Of a stretch of 35,750 bases of DNA, positions 1-8,725 are shown one piece after another. The position numbers were made by a program, and so were the translations under genes. The notes under the pieces were generated by a model that had not been told where the DNA came from, searched no databases, and saw only the letters and a program-made list of their open reading frames with translations. Source of the DNA: an uncultured Spirochaetaceae bacterium. Lineage in GTDB: Bacteria; Spirochaetota; Spirochaetia; Treponematales; Treponemataceae. Where the stretch lies: contig CACZPR010000113.1 of the NCBI GenBank assembly GCA_902783155.1, forward strand, positions 1 through 35,750, given 5' to 3'. The number at the start of each line of letters is the position of its first letter. Positions within the stretch are counted from its first letter, which is position 1.

Positions 1-2
1 AT

Positions 3-84
3 GGGGAGTTTCCCGAGTGGTCAAAGGGGGCAGACTGTAAATCTGTTGGCTCGTCCTTCGTAGGTCCGAATCCTTCACTCCCCA
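3..84 (+). tRNA. tRNA-Tyr (anticodon GTA)
   Basis: Cloverleaf with acceptor stem GGGGAGT pairing ACTCCCC and discriminator A at 84. The anticodon stem-loop CAGACTGTAAATCTG puts GTA at the anticodon, which decodes Tyr codons. A long variable region is present, as expected for bacterial tRNA-Tyr, and the D-arm matches the classic Tyr layout. No CCA is encoded. The T-arm is odd: the T-loop reads TCCGAAT rather than TTCGAAT, the T-stem GTAGG/CCTTC has a T-T mismatch, and the variable-arm stem is weak. Identity is clear; full functionality is less certain. Confidence 0.93.
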
Positions 85-89
85 GTAAA

Positions 90-119
90 GGTACTGAATC
101 TGTTTCGGTGCCTTTTTTT
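90..119 (+). terminator. Intrinsic terminator after tRNA-Tyr
   Basis: Nine-base-pair stem GGTACTGAA/TTCGGTGCC (with G-T wobbles) around a TCTGT loop at 90-112, followed by seven T. It lies five bases after the tRNA, so the tRNA is transcribed separately from the downstream operon. Confidence 0.9.
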
Positions 120-314
120 ATTTTAAATCCTCCAAGTTTTTGCAGGATTTACACAGCAATTCTGTCAAAAAACAAAATTCTTCCCGAAAATCTATTTATC
201 TTTTTTTTTATTAGTATTACAATAAAGTGAGGGTGTGTTTAAAACAAAGCTGTACGCATCCAAATTAAAGAAACATCCTGTAGCCCTGGTTCTTTTCCGG
301 GGATTGGAGGGGCA

Positions 315-1259
315 GTGAAAATTCATTTCTGGGGCGTTCGGGGTTCTTTGCCGGCTCCTTTAACGGCACGCCAGGTTCAGGCGAAAATAGCGACGGTTGT
401 GGAAAGAATTACAGCCAAGGATGTCGAGTCCGAGGACGCGAAGATGCGTTTTCTGGCATCGCTCCCGCCATGGATTTTCGGAACCATCGGAGGAAACACC
501 CCCTGCATCGAGCTTGTTTCGGACAGCGGAAAACAGTTCATCCTTGACTGCGGCTCAGGCTTAAGGGAATTCGGTGTCCGTGGAAACCATCCGGAGGACA
601 GACACTACACGATTCTCCTGTCTCACTTCCATTGGGACCACATCCAGGGAATCCCATTTTTTGGTCCGATATTCGACAAGCGGAGCTACATAGATTTTTA
701 TTCAGCGTTCCCGGCGGCGGAAAGAATACTCGCGGAACAGAACAGGTGTCCGTATTTTCCACAGAACGGCGCATGGGAGAACGTGGGAAAGACATTCCAC
801 TTCCACCAGATACACGAGCTGGAGCCTTTCTATATTGACGGCGTGAAGATTACATGCAAAAAAATGCAGCACCCGGGCAACTCGTATTCATATTCATTCG
901 AGCAGAACGGTAAAAAGATAATCTACAGCACGGACGTGGAGCTTAGGGATTCCGACTTCGACATGAACGACAAGAGAAACTGGTTCTTCGACAACGCCGA
1001 CGTTTTGATTATGGACTGCCAGTACACGGGTGAGGACGCAATCGCCAAGGCAAACTGGGGTCACAGCATTTTTTCCTATGTCGTTGATTTTGCGAGCAAG
1101 TGGCATGCGAAAAAACTTTACTTCTTCCACCACGAGCCAATCTACGACGACAAGAAGATTCATTCCATGCTCAGGGCCGCCAAGTGGTACCAGGATTACT
1201 CTGGAAACAACAAGACTGACATAGACATTGCCGTAGAAGGGCAGGAGATAGAAATCTAG
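315..1259 (+). CDS. MBL-fold metallo-hydrolase
   Basis: 314-residue cytoplasmic protein of the metallo-beta-lactamase fold. The N-terminal strand KIHFWGVRGSLP, the GGNTPCIEL segment near residues 60-68 and the zinc motif HFHWDH near residues 104-109 are typical of the phosphodiesterase/RNase Z-like branch. Later metal-ligand candidates are the His in KMQHPGNS, the Asp in IYSTDVE and the His pair in FFHHEP. The start is GTG at 315, chosen because GGAGGGG at 306-312 is an SD just upstream and the fold begins at once. A small hairpin (284-302) precedes the SD. It is first in an operon: the stop is two bases before mltG. The substrate cannot be read from the sequence; a nucleotide or RNA phosphodiester is likely from the family. 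Confidence 0.85.
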   Translation: MKIHFWGVRGSLPAPLTARQVQAKIATVVERITAKDVESEDAKMRFLASLPPWIFGTIGGNTPCIELVSDSGKQFILDCGSGLREFGVRGNHPEDRHYTILLSHFHWDHIQGIPFFGPIFDKRSYIDFYSAFPAAERILAEQNRCPYFPQNGAWENVGKTFHFHQIHELEPFYIDGVKITCKKMQHPGNSYSYSFEQNGKKIIYSTDVELRDSDFDMNDKRNWFFDNADVLIMDCQYTGEDAIAKANWGHSIFSYVVDFASKWHAKKLYFFHHEPIYDDKKIHSMLRAAKWYQDYSGNNKTDIDIAVEGQEIEI

Positions 1260-1261
1260 AT

Positions 1262-2332
1262 ATGGCCGAAAAGGAAAAGCTTAAAAAGAAAAGGCGCGTT
1301 CCAATATTTGTAATCGTGCTTGTGTGGCTGGTCGCTCTGCTTGCTGCTGCCGCGGTTGGTCTGAACGCATTTGTGTCGTACTATCTGAAGCCGGTCTCCA
1401 CCGTAGAGGATGCAGTTACCGTTGAATACAAGATTCCTGCGGGAAAAACGGTCTCAGAAATTTCGCACGACCTGGAGGATTTGGGACTGGTCAAAAAATG
1501 GCAGGCCTTCTATTATGCCGTCAGATTCGGAAAGTACATTGGAATTGAGTCTGATGGAGTCAAGACCGGTTTCTACACTCTGAACAGCGCGATGTCCGTA
1601 AAGGAACTTGTCAAGGCACTTGGAACTGGCGCTCCCGAATATGTTTCAGTGACAATACCCGAGGGTCTTACAATAAAAAAGGTCGCCCCAATAATGGAGG
1701 AGGCCGGGGTCTGTGGTGCTGAGGATTTTATCAATGCATGCCACGACAAGTCGATTTTGGACGAATACGGTATTCCTGCTGACAGCCTGGAGGGATTCCT
1801 TTTTCCCGACACATATAATTTTGTTGCCGACACATCAGCCGAGGATGCCGCACGTAGGCTTGTTGACACGTTCTTCATCCATGCAAGGGACATAGATTCC
1901 CTGAAGGACAAGACCGTGCCCGAAATATTCAAGGTTGCCATTCTTGCTTCCATTGTGGAGCGCGAATACAAGGCAGCGTCCGAGGCGCCAAGGATTGCAA
2001 GCGTATTTGTCAACCGGCTGGAGATAGGCATGAAGCTCGAATCCTGTGCGACCGTCGAGTATGTCATTACGGAAATCCAGGGAAAGCCGCATCCCGAAAG
2101 ACTTTTCTACATCGACCTGGAGATTGACAATCCGTACAACACGTACATGTACTATGGACTTCCGCCTGCACCAATCTCAAATCCGGGACTGACAGCATTG
2201 AAAGCCGCAGCTGACCCGGAGGATTCGGATTACTACTATTTTGTGCTGGAGGATTCGAGCGCGGGAACTCACAAGTTCACAAAGACTCTTTCTCAGCACA
2301 ACGCTGCAAAGTCTCTGTACCTTAAAAGATAA
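1262..2332 (+). CDS. mltG: Endolytic murein transglycosylase MltG (YceG-like)
   Basis: 356-residue inner-membrane enzyme that cuts nascent glycan strands in peptidoglycan. A Lys/Arg-rich cytoplasmic N-terminus is followed by one membrane helix (about residues 14-40), a LysM-like segment (VEYKIPAGKTVSEIS) and the YceG catalytic domain. The catalytic Glu is visible in ASIVEREYK (Glu233), and the family motifs LESCATVEY and YNTYMYYGLPPAPISNPG are intact, so the enzyme should be active. Length is normal for the family. The ATG start follows two bases after the MBL gene, and the stop TAA shares its last A with the dnaG ATG, so translation is probably coupled. Confidence 0.95.
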   Translation: MAEKEKLKKKRRVPIFVIVLVWLVALLAAAAVGLNAFVSYYLKPVSTVEDAVTVEYKIPAGKTVSEISHDLEDLGLVKKWQAFYYAVRFGKYIGIESDGVKTGFYTLNSAMSVKELVKALGTGAPEYVSVTIPEGLTIKKVAPIMEEAGVCGAEDFINACHDKSILDEYGIPADSLEGFLFPDTYNFVADTSAEDAARRLVDTFFIHARDIDSLKDKTVPEIFKVAILASIVEREYKAASEAPRIASVFVNRLEIGMKLESCATVEYVITEIQGKPHPERLFYIDLEIDNPYNTYMYYGLPPAPISNPGLTALKAAADPEDSDYYYFVLEDSSAGTHKFTKTLSQHNAAKSLYLKR

Positions 2333-4140
2333 TGGCGGCCTTCATAACCCAGGAATCAATAGACGAGGTTCTGAACCGTGCGGACATAGTTCAGATTGTG
2401 GGCGAGTATGTTCCACTTACCCAGCGGGGTTCCAATTTTTTTGGGTGCTGTCCTTTCCACAACGAGAAGACCCCGTCGTTCTGTGTCGCTGCGGACAAAC
2501 GGTTCTACCATTGCTTTGGATGCGGAGCCAGCGGAACAACCTTGAATTTTGTTATGGAGATGGAAAAACTCTCGTTCCCCGCCGCAGTCGAGTTTTTGGC
2601 AAAAAAGGTCGGAGTTCAGCTCAACTATGTGGATTCCGGCAGGGAGAACCAGCGTGAGGACCCCAACGAAAAGCTGAAGGGCGAGCTTGTTGATTTGTAC
2701 AACAGGACCGCAAGTCTTTTCCATTATATGCTTGTGCAGACCGAGGCCGGAAAATTTGCGCTGGACTATATCACAAACAGGGGACTGACGCGCGAGACCA
2801 TTGAAAAATTCAAGATAGGCTATTCCCCCGCGGACAGATTCTGGCTGAAATCATTTTTGCTTAAAAAAAATTTTTCCACTGAGTTTTTGGACAAGTCCGG
2901 ACTTTTCAGCAGAAAGCACCCAGACATGGCATTTTTTTCCGACAGGCTCATGTTCCCCATTTTCGACAGGAAGGGCGACTGCGTTGCCATGGGCGGAAGA
3001 TTTTTGAGGGGGGACCCGCAGAAGTCTCCAAAGTATCTCAACTCCGGCGACTTGATTCAGTACAAAAAGGGCAGCACGCTCTACGCATTCAACTTTGCCA
3101 AGCAGGCCATCAGGGAAAAACGGTCCGTAATTTTCTGTGAGGGATACATGGACTGCATCGCCTACCACCAGTGCGGAATCTGCAATGCCGTTGCCCCTCT
3201 TGGAACATCGCTCACGGACGAACAGATTGCCATTGTGAAGCCCTTCGTTGACACAATTCTGCTTTCTTTTGACAGTGACGGTGCCGGTCAGAAGGCTACT
3301 GTCCGTGCAATCAACATGTGCCGCTCCCATGGGATAACGGTCAAGGTCATAAGCCTGTCCGGTGGAAAGGATCCCGCCGAGATTATGATTAATTTTGGTC
3401 CAGAGACCTTGACGAATGACGTTTCCAGCGCTATATTAGATAGTGATTATCTGTTGTCTAAACTGCAAGAACTGTACCCAAAAACGAATCCAGAAGGAAA
3501 GATGAAGGCCTGCATGGATTTTTTTTCGTATCTTGATGTATTGCAGTCGGATGTCCAGAGGGAGGCTTGCCTGGAGCAGCTTTGCCAGACATTTGAAATA
3601 GATCTGGAGGCGGCAAGGAGAGATTATTCCAACCGGGAGGGACTTTCCCGGCGCATAAGTCGAAATGCGGTAGCTGGTCAGAATGTTTCCGGCGAACAGG
3701 AAAAGATAAGGCTTACCTCGGAGCTAAGGGCTGTCCTAACTTCGCTTACGGATGACCCTCAGTATTTCCAGAAGATGAGACAGGAAATTTCAGCAGACGA
3801 TTTGGATGATCCCCACGCAAGGGAGCTGTTCGCCATCATGGGTGAATGTCTCGACGGTGGAAATTTCTCTGTAGGAAGTGTTTTGAACCGCATCGGCTCG
3901 GACGGATTGCGAAATCTGGCCATACAGTCGATTGAAGAATACTCGTCCCATGTAGAGGAGTCGGTAAATGACAGCATTGTTCTTGTAAAACGGAATATCT
4001 TGGACAAAAAGAGCCGAAACATATTAATGGAGATAAAACGGCTGGAGCGTAGCTCGTTACAGGAAGATAGGACCCGTATCAAGGACCTGCTTGCACAAAA
4101 AATAGAACTTGACAGGCAAATCGCCTTGTTAAAAGGATAA
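2332..4140 (+). CDS. dnaG: DNA primase DnaG
   Basis: 602-residue primase that makes RNA primers at the replication fork. The N-terminal CHC2 zinc-binding domain shows CCPFHNEKTPSF and the CFGCGASG pair (about residues 39-64). The TOPRIM catalytic core shows EGYMD (Glu270) and DSDGAGQ (Asp314, Asp316), the metal-binding acidic residues. The C-terminal ~170 residues are helical and would form the helicase-interaction domain. The ATG overlaps the mltG stop by one base and rpoD starts three bases after the stop. The dnaG-rpoD pair is the conserved macromolecular synthesis arrangement. Confidence 0.97.
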   Translation: MAAFITQESIDEVLNRADIVQIVGEYVPLTQRGSNFFGCCPFHNEKTPSFCVAADKRFYHCFGCGASGTTLNFVMEMEKLSFPAAVEFLAKKVGVQLNYVDSGRENQREDPNEKLKGELVDLYNRTASLFHYMLVQTEAGKFALDYITNRGLTRETIEKFKIGYSPADRFWLKSFLLKKNFSTEFLDKSGLFSRKHPDMAFFSDRLMFPIFDRKGDCVAMGGRFLRGDPQKSPKYLNSGDLIQYKKGSTLYAFNFAKQAIREKRSVIFCEGYMDCIAYHQCGICNAVAPLGTSLTDEQIAIVKPFVDTILLSFDSDGAGQKATVRAINMCRSHGITVKVISLSGGKDPAEIMINFGPETLTNDVSSAILDSDYLLSKLQELYPKTNPEGKMKACMDFFSYLDVLQSDVQREACLEQLCQTFEIDLEAARRDYSNREGLSRRISRNAVAGQNVSGEQEKIRLTSELRAVLTSLTDDPQYFQKMRQEISADDLDDPHARELFAIMGECLDGGNFSVGSVLNRIGSDGLRNLAIQSIEEYSSHVEESVNDSIVLVKRNILDKKSRNILMEIKRLERSSLQEDRTRIKDLLAQKIELDRQIALLKG

Positions 4141-4143
4141 CCA

Positions 4144-6249
4144 ATGGCTAAGATTGAGTCATCTACCTCAAAAAAGGCAGAAACAAAGAAGAGCACAAAA
4201 AAAGTGGCATCCACAAAGGCAAAGTCCAAGGATTCCGAGTCAAAAAAAGTGGAAGTCGAGGACGAGGTTGATACCCCGGACGAAGATGAACTTGTGGAGG
4301 AACCAAAACCCGCAAAGAAAAAGTCTTCCAAAAAGACCGATTCCCAGGCTTCTGCGTCAAAGTCAAAAAGCAAAAAGTCAAAGAAGGGCGAGGTCGATGA
4401 ATCCATGTCCAGCGACGATGACGATGTGGACGACGGCGACGAATCCGACGAGGAGGTTAAAAAATTTCCCCCGGAGGTTCAGAAACTTCTTGACTATGCC
4501 CGCACAAAGCAGGTTGTCTCCTGGGACGAGATTACAGAGATACTGACACAGGATTTTGTCAACTCTTCCGGAATGGAGGAGGTTCTCCAGCTTCTGAACA
4601 AAAACAACATCCAGGTTATGGAGGAGGCCGATGCCCTTCTTGAAGAGGATGCCGATGACGAGGTTGATGATGAGGACCTTGAGGATTCCCTGGAAGACGA
4701 GGATGTCGTGGTCGAGGCGAAGATTGATGAGACAGGCAGCCAGCGTCTTGTAACGACAGGCGACAAGGATGTTATAATCGACGACCCGATAAAGCTCTAT
4801 CTGCGTGAAATCGGAAAAGAAAATCTTCTCACCGCCGAACAGGAAGTGTTCCTCTCCAAGAAAATGGAGGACGGGCAGAACATAATCATAAACGTAATCA
4901 AGAATTCCGGCATGATGATTCCAGAGTTCTTCGCAATCTCCCAGAAGGCTTTCACCAAGATTGACATACACGAGCAGGGTCGCGCCAGAAAGGAAATCAA
5001 CGAGGAGATGGCGGAAAAACGCAGGCTCAAGAGTTCCTACAGCATGATTCTGAAGCCGCTCAGGGAAGAGATGAAGCAGTACATGCTCCTCAAAAGGCAG
5101 CTGAACGAAAACGACCAGAGCGTAAGAATCTTCCAGAACCCACAGCTTGTGGAGCTTAGGGAAAAGATTGTTCCGGAGCTTCAGAGGATTGAAATCCAGA
5201 CCGAGGAGATTGAGCACTTCAGCAGCAAGTTCATAGAGGCTACCGAAAGGATTGACGAGTACCACCGCAAGCAGGAAAAAAAGATGCGCGAACTCAGAAT
5301 AACCAATCCGGCCGGGCTTCGTTCAATTGGACGCAGACTTGCCACTCACTCCGAGACTGCCAAGCTTGAAAAAGAACTTGGGATGACCGCCGACGAGATT
5401 CGCGAAATCTACACACAGATACAGAAGATAGACAGAAAGCTCCGCCGCCTTGAATATGAGTTCGAGAACAGCGTGGAGGAGATTGTCGAAAAGACAAAGG
5501 AAATCGAGAGGGGCAAACAGATGATGGAGCATGCCAAGAACAAGCTCATCAATGCGAACCTCCGCCTTGTTGTGTCCATCGCAAAAAAATACACCAACAG
5601 GGGACTCCAGCTTTTCGACCTGATTCAGGAAGGAAACATCGGTCTAATCAAGGCAGTCGAAAAATTTGAGTACCGCAAGGGCTACAAGTTCTCGACCTAC
5701 GCGACATGGTGGATAAGGCAGGCAATCACCCGCTCAATATCCGACCAGGCGCGTACCATACGTGTTCCTGTCCACATGATTGAGCAGATTAACAAGGTTG
5801 TTCGCGAAAGCCGCCAGCTTGTGCAGAAACTTGGACGCGAGCCTACCGACGAGGAGATTGCGCAGCAGCTTTCATGGCCGGTCAGCAGGGTCAAGCAGGT
5901 GAAGAACGTCGCGCGCGAGCCAATATCCCTTGAAACGCCAATCGGTGAGGAGGAGGACAGCTCGCTCGGGGACTTCATCGAGGACAAGGAAGTTGAAAAT
6001 CCAGCGGTCCAGACTTCATACAAGCTCCTGCAGGAACAGCTCAGGACGGTTCTGGAGACACTTCCGCCACGCGAGCAGGAGGTCCTCAAGATGCGCTTCG
6101 GTCTTGACGACGGTTACTCGCTTACATTGGAGGAGGTCGGACTTTACTTCAACGTCACAAGGGAAAGAATCCGACAGATTGAGGCCAAGGCACTCAGACG
6201 GCTCAGACATCCAAGAAGGGCTTCTGGTCTGAGGGATTACATGGACTGA
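4144..6249 (+). CDS. rpoD: Primary RNA polymerase sigma factor RpoD (sigma-70)
   Basis: 701-residue housekeeping sigma factor. Residues 1-105 are a low-complexity extension alternating Lys/Ser-rich and Asp/Glu-rich blocks. Region 1.1 starts near residue 106 ([17 protein letters not shown]). Region 1.2 shows [11 protein letters not shown], followed by a long coiled-coil-like non-conserved region. Region 2 begins near residue 470 ([20 protein letters not shown]), with region 2.4 containing [15 protein letters not shown]. Region 4 carries the helix-turn-helix ([20 protein letters not shown]), which reads the -35 box. ATG at 4144, three bases after dnaG, with GGATAACC as a modest RBS. Promoters read by eye in this window fit the sigma-70 consensus this factor should recognise. 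Confidence 0.97.
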   Translation: MAKIESSTSKKAETKKSTKKVASTKAKSKDSESKKVEVEDEVDTPDEDELVEEPKPAKKKSSKKTDSQASASKSKSKKSKKGEVDESMSSDDDDVDDGDESDEEVKKFPPEVQKLLDYARTKQVVSWDEITEILTQDFVNSSGMEEVLQLLNKNNIQVMEEADALLEEDADDEVDDEDLEDSLEDEDVVVEAKIDETGSQRLVTTGDKDVIIDDPIKLYLREIGKENLLTAEQEVFLSKKMEDGQNIIINVIKNSGMMIPEFFAISQKAFTKIDIHEQGRARKEINEEMAEKRRLKSSYSMILKPLREEMKQYMLLKRQLNENDQSVRIFQNPQLVELREKIVPELQRIEIQTEEIEHFSSKFIEATERIDEYHRKQEKKMRELRITNPAGLRSIGRRLATHSETAKLEKELGMTADEIREIYTQIQKIDRKLRRLEYEFENSVEEIVEKTKEIERGKQMMEHAKNKLINANLRLVVSIAKKYTNRGLQLFDLIQEGNIGLIKAVEKFEYRKGYKFSTYATWWIRQAITRSISDQARTIRVPVHMIEQINKVVRESRQLVQKLGREPTDEEIAQQLSWPVSRVKQVKNVAREPISLETPIGEEEDSSLGDFIEDKEVENPAVQTSYKLLQEQLRTVLETLPPREQEVLKMRFGLDDGYSLTLEEVGLYFNVTRERIRQIEAKALRRLRHPRRASGLRDYMD

Positions 6250-6270
6250 GTTAAGCTCCAGTTTTCTCTA

Positions 6271-6299
6271 TAGACAGAATTTGCAAAATGCTATATAGT
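6271..6299 (+). promoter_or_regulatory. Sigma-70 promoter upstream of zinc-ribbon gene and rnpB
   Basis: TAGACA at 6271-6276, a 17-base spacer and TATAGT at 6294-6299. The -10 is identical to that of the tRNA-Phe promoter at 28100. The leader to the ATG at 6359 is about 50 bases. This would separate the downstream genes from the dnaG-rpoD operon. Confidence 0.7.
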
Positions 6300-6358
6300 T
6301 AGTCCGATAGTGTACTCAGATTAACTACATAATAAAAAACAAGCGGGGTCAAACACCA

Positions 6359-7222
6359 ATGCAGATGGCAGAAACATCGATAAAAGAAGAGCTTGAAAGA
6401 TTGCAGGAAATACTCAATTCCAAATACGAGCTTGAAAGAAAGGTTGAGGTCCTTCCAAGGGAGCTTGACGGTCAGAAAGAGAATCTTGATTTACTGAAAA
6501 AAGAATATACCGAGAAATTTAAAGAATACGAGGTCCAGAAAGAAAAGGTCAGCACCCTCAGGGCGGATTTGGAGTCAGCCGACAAGGAGAGGGAAAAGAA
6601 CGAAAAGGACATGGACTCGACAACGACCCACCGTGAGTATGAGATTCTTGACAAACTCATCAGCGAGGCGAAGGAAAAGGAGTCCAGCATCAGACGTGAA
6701 CTGCAGCGCGAGGAGAATGTTCTTGCGGAGATGCAGGAGAGCCTTTCCAATGACGAGTCAAACATCAAGCTGACAGAAAACGAATTCAACGAGATGAGCG
6801 AGCAGCTTGGCTCCAATATCGAGAAATATACTGCGGAGCTGGAGGAGCTTAAGAAGCAGGAGGATGAAATCTGCAGTGAGATTGCGAATCCTGAGGTCAT
6901 CTCAAAATTCCAGCGCATAATCAAGAGAAACGCGAAGGGTATTGTTGCCGTCCGTGGAAGTGTCTGTACCGGATGCAATATGATTCTTCCGGCCCAGTTC
7001 GCTAACGACGTGCACCACACCTTCAAGGAAAACGACGGAAAGATTTATTTCTGTCCATATTGTAGCCGCGTACTGTACTACGAAGAAGTCGATGAGGAGG
7101 AGAGCTTCATTCCAACAGAGGAAGCTGGATCCCTTGCCGGCGATGACGAGGATGAGGAGTCACAGGACGAGTATTCCGATTCAGCTGATGAGGGACTCGG
7201 TGACGATGATTCTGTTCTCTAA
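6359..7222 (+). CDS. Coiled-coil zinc-ribbon protein (CT398-like C4-type)
   Basis: 287 residues. Residues 1-190 are a charged heptad-rich hairpin of coiled coils. They are followed by a C4 zinc ribbon with VCTGC near residue 203 and YFCPYCSRVLYY near residue 230. The last ~45 residues are almost all Asp/Glu/Ser. This is the architecture of the widespread zinc-ribbon family called CT398 or zf-RING_7, whose exact role is unsettled. ATG at 6359 is favoured over 6365 because GGGG at 6345-6348 is spaced 10 bases from the first. It has its own promoter and precedes rnpB. The acidic tail resembles in style the acidic blocks in RpoD. Confidence 0.82.
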   Translation: MQMAETSIKEELERLQEILNSKYELERKVEVLPRELDGQKENLDLLKKEYTEKFKEYEVQKEKVSTLRADLESADKEREKNEKDMDSTTTHREYEILDKLISEAKEKESSIRRELQREENVLAEMQESLSNDESNIKLTENEFNEMSEQLGSNIEKYTAELEELKKQEDEICSEIANPEVISKFQRIIKRNAKGIVAVRGSVCTGCNMILPAQFANDVHHTFKENDGKIYFCPYCSRVLYYEEVDEEESFIPTEEAGSLAGDDEDEESQDEYSDSADEGLGDDDSVL

Positions 7223-7229
7223 TTTGGGA

Positions 7230-7251
7230 CGGGGCGGCCTAGGTCGTTCCG
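7230..7251 (+). other. Hairpin between zinc-ribbon gene and rnpB
   Basis: CGGGGCGGC pairs with GTCGTTCCG around a CTAG loop (nine pairs, some G-T). No proper T-run follows, so it is a poor terminator. It may be a processing or mRNA-stability hairpin separating the coding transcript from the RNase P RNA. Confidence 0.4.
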
Positions 7252-7272
7252 CCATTTGAATTTGTATTTTAA

Positions 7273-7668
7273 GGGATATATGGTCGCGCGGTCCACTGCT
7301 GATGATAGCTATGGGGCGTGAGGAAAAGTCCGGGCTCCACCGGAAAAGATGCCGGATAACATCCGGGCGGAAATGGAAAGTTGCCTAAAGTGGCTTGTCC
7401 AAAGCTGGCATAACTCCAATTTCCGACAGAAAGTGCTACAGAAAATAACCGCCCGCAAGGGTAAGGGTGAAAAGGCAGGGTAAGAGCCTACCGCGTCTCT
7501 GGCAACAGTGGCGGCATAAGTAAACCTCATCTGGAGCAAGATCATGTAGCAGTTTGCCATTCCGGGCTTATACTGCGGGTAGATCGCTGGAGGTGTCGGG
7601 CAACCGGCATCGTGGATAGATGGCCACATACAATTTTTTGTATACCAGAACCCGGCTTACCGTATTCC
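7273..7668 (+). ncRNA. rnpB: RNase P RNA (rnpB), bacterial type A
   Basis: Catalytic RNA that trims tRNA 5' leaders. Landmarks in order: P1 strand ATATGGT (7278-7284); the core GAGGAAAAGTCCGGGCTCC from 7320; CTACAGAAA near 7436-7444; the GGGTAAGAGCCTACCG and GTAAACC core segments; GATAGATGGCC; and AGAACCCGGCTTAC at 7647-7660, which closes P4. The 3' strand ACCGTAT (7659-7665) pairs with P1, and CC plus a T-run follows, so P1 may double as terminator stem. Ends are estimated from P1. Compared with the textbook core there is one extra A before GTCC. This RNA fills the gap between the zinc-ribbon and TPR genes. Confidence 0.95.
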
Positions 7669-7708
7669 TTTTTTATATTTTAAATAGTAGTTGCAATAAG
7701 GTGTGTCG

Positions 7709-8677
7709 ATGAAGAGGGGAAAAGTCATAGGTTCAAATACCGTTAGGCGGAATAACAAGGCCGTGTTCATACGCATCGGTCTGATTGTTTTGTCCATCGG
7801 GCTTCTTTTTTTAATCGCTAAATTTTCTTACAACCACTTTTGGAAAAAATTCAACTCAGAGGAAAGGGTCTCTTCTTTATATAAGCAGTGGGAGGCAAAG
7901 GACTATAGAAAAGTCTACGACACATCGGCGGCCATACTTGAAAAAAACTTTTTACAGAACGCAGCAAGGACATTTCACGGATACAGCGCGTTCATGCTTG
8001 CCATAGCTCAGATTGACAATGCCGAGGCCCAGAGCCTTCTTGATGAATCAATAATCAACCTCAGAATCGCGTTGCAGTATGCGAAGGAAGATGTTGTCCC
8101 CCAGATTGAGTACATGCTTGGCAGATGCTATTTCTACAAGGACTACGCGAACAAGGACCACAATTATGCCGACCTTGCCATCAAATATCTTGCGAAGTGC
8201 CAGGAGGATGGATTTGAGGCGGACGATATTTTTGAGTACCTTGGTTTCAGCTACGTGGCCCTTGGAGAGACAAAGGAAAGCATCCGCGCGTTCACACAGG
8301 TCCTTGATGATGATGACAGGGTTTCGGACACTCTGCTTCTGACCGTTGCCGAACAGTATTGCGCCGAAAAGCAGGGCAAGGTTGCCAAGACCTACCTACA
8401 GAGAATAAAGAAAATTTCCAACAACGATGAAATCCTCATCAAGAGCATATTCCTTTTGGCCCAGATTTGTCTGGATGAGGGTGACTACGAAGAGGCGGAG
8501 GAGCAGTTCAACGAAATTCTGAAAAAGAACCCCCGCGATGCCGATGCTTATTACGGGCTTGGTATGGTTTATGAAAAACAGGGCGACTGGGCAAAGGCGA
8601 GGGCCGAATGGAGAAAGGTTCTCAACTATCAGCCGCAGCACCTTGGGGCCAGACAGAAATTGTCAGAAAGCAGATAG
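7709..8677 (+). CDS. Membrane-anchored TPR protein
   Basis: 322 residues: a short basic cytoplasmic N-terminus, one membrane helix (about residues 19-39), then tetratricopeptide repeats to the end. The clearest repeats are near the C-terminus (the DEGDYEEAEEQFNEILKKNP type and ADAYYGLGMVYEKQGDWAKA). TPRs act as protein-docking scaffolds; the partner is unknown. ATG at 7709 is chosen over the GTG at 7703 because AAGG at 7698-7701 is correctly spaced only for the ATG. The position directly before mreB suggests, without proving, a role linked to the elongation machinery or its assembly in the membrane. Confidence 0.85.
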   Translation: MKRGKVIGSNTVRRNNKAVFIRIGLIVLSIGLLFLIAKFSYNHFWKKFNSEERVSSLYKQWEAKDYRKVYDTSAAILEKNFLQNAARTFHGYSAFMLAIAQIDNAEAQSLLDESIINLRIALQYAKEDVVPQIEYMLGRCYFYKDYANKDHNYADLAIKYLAKCQEDGFEADDIFEYLGFSYVALGETKESIRAFTQVLDDDDRVSDTLLLTVAEQYCAEKQGKVAKTYLQRIKKISNNDEILIKSIFLLAQICLDEGDYEEAEEQFNEILKKNPRDADAYYGLGMVYEKQGDWAKARAEWRKVLNYQPQHLGARQKLSESR

Positions 8678-8725
8678 CCGGACCGGCTGTCATAACTTTG
8701 TATATATAGATTGGAGGAACCATAT

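Noticed and set aside
4378-5265. 295-residue minus-strand open frame antisense to rpoD
   Set aside because: Shadow caused by codon bias of rpoD; the + strand encodes an unmistakable sigma factor and the minus frame has no family features.
7309-7629. 106-residue minus-strand open frame
   Set aside because: It lies wholly inside the RNase P RNA gene, with no RBS or recognisable protein.
8676-8688. Palindrome AGCCGG-A-CCGGCT upstream of mreB
   Set aside because: Six-base arms are expected several times by chance in this length; no promoter alignment supports an operator.
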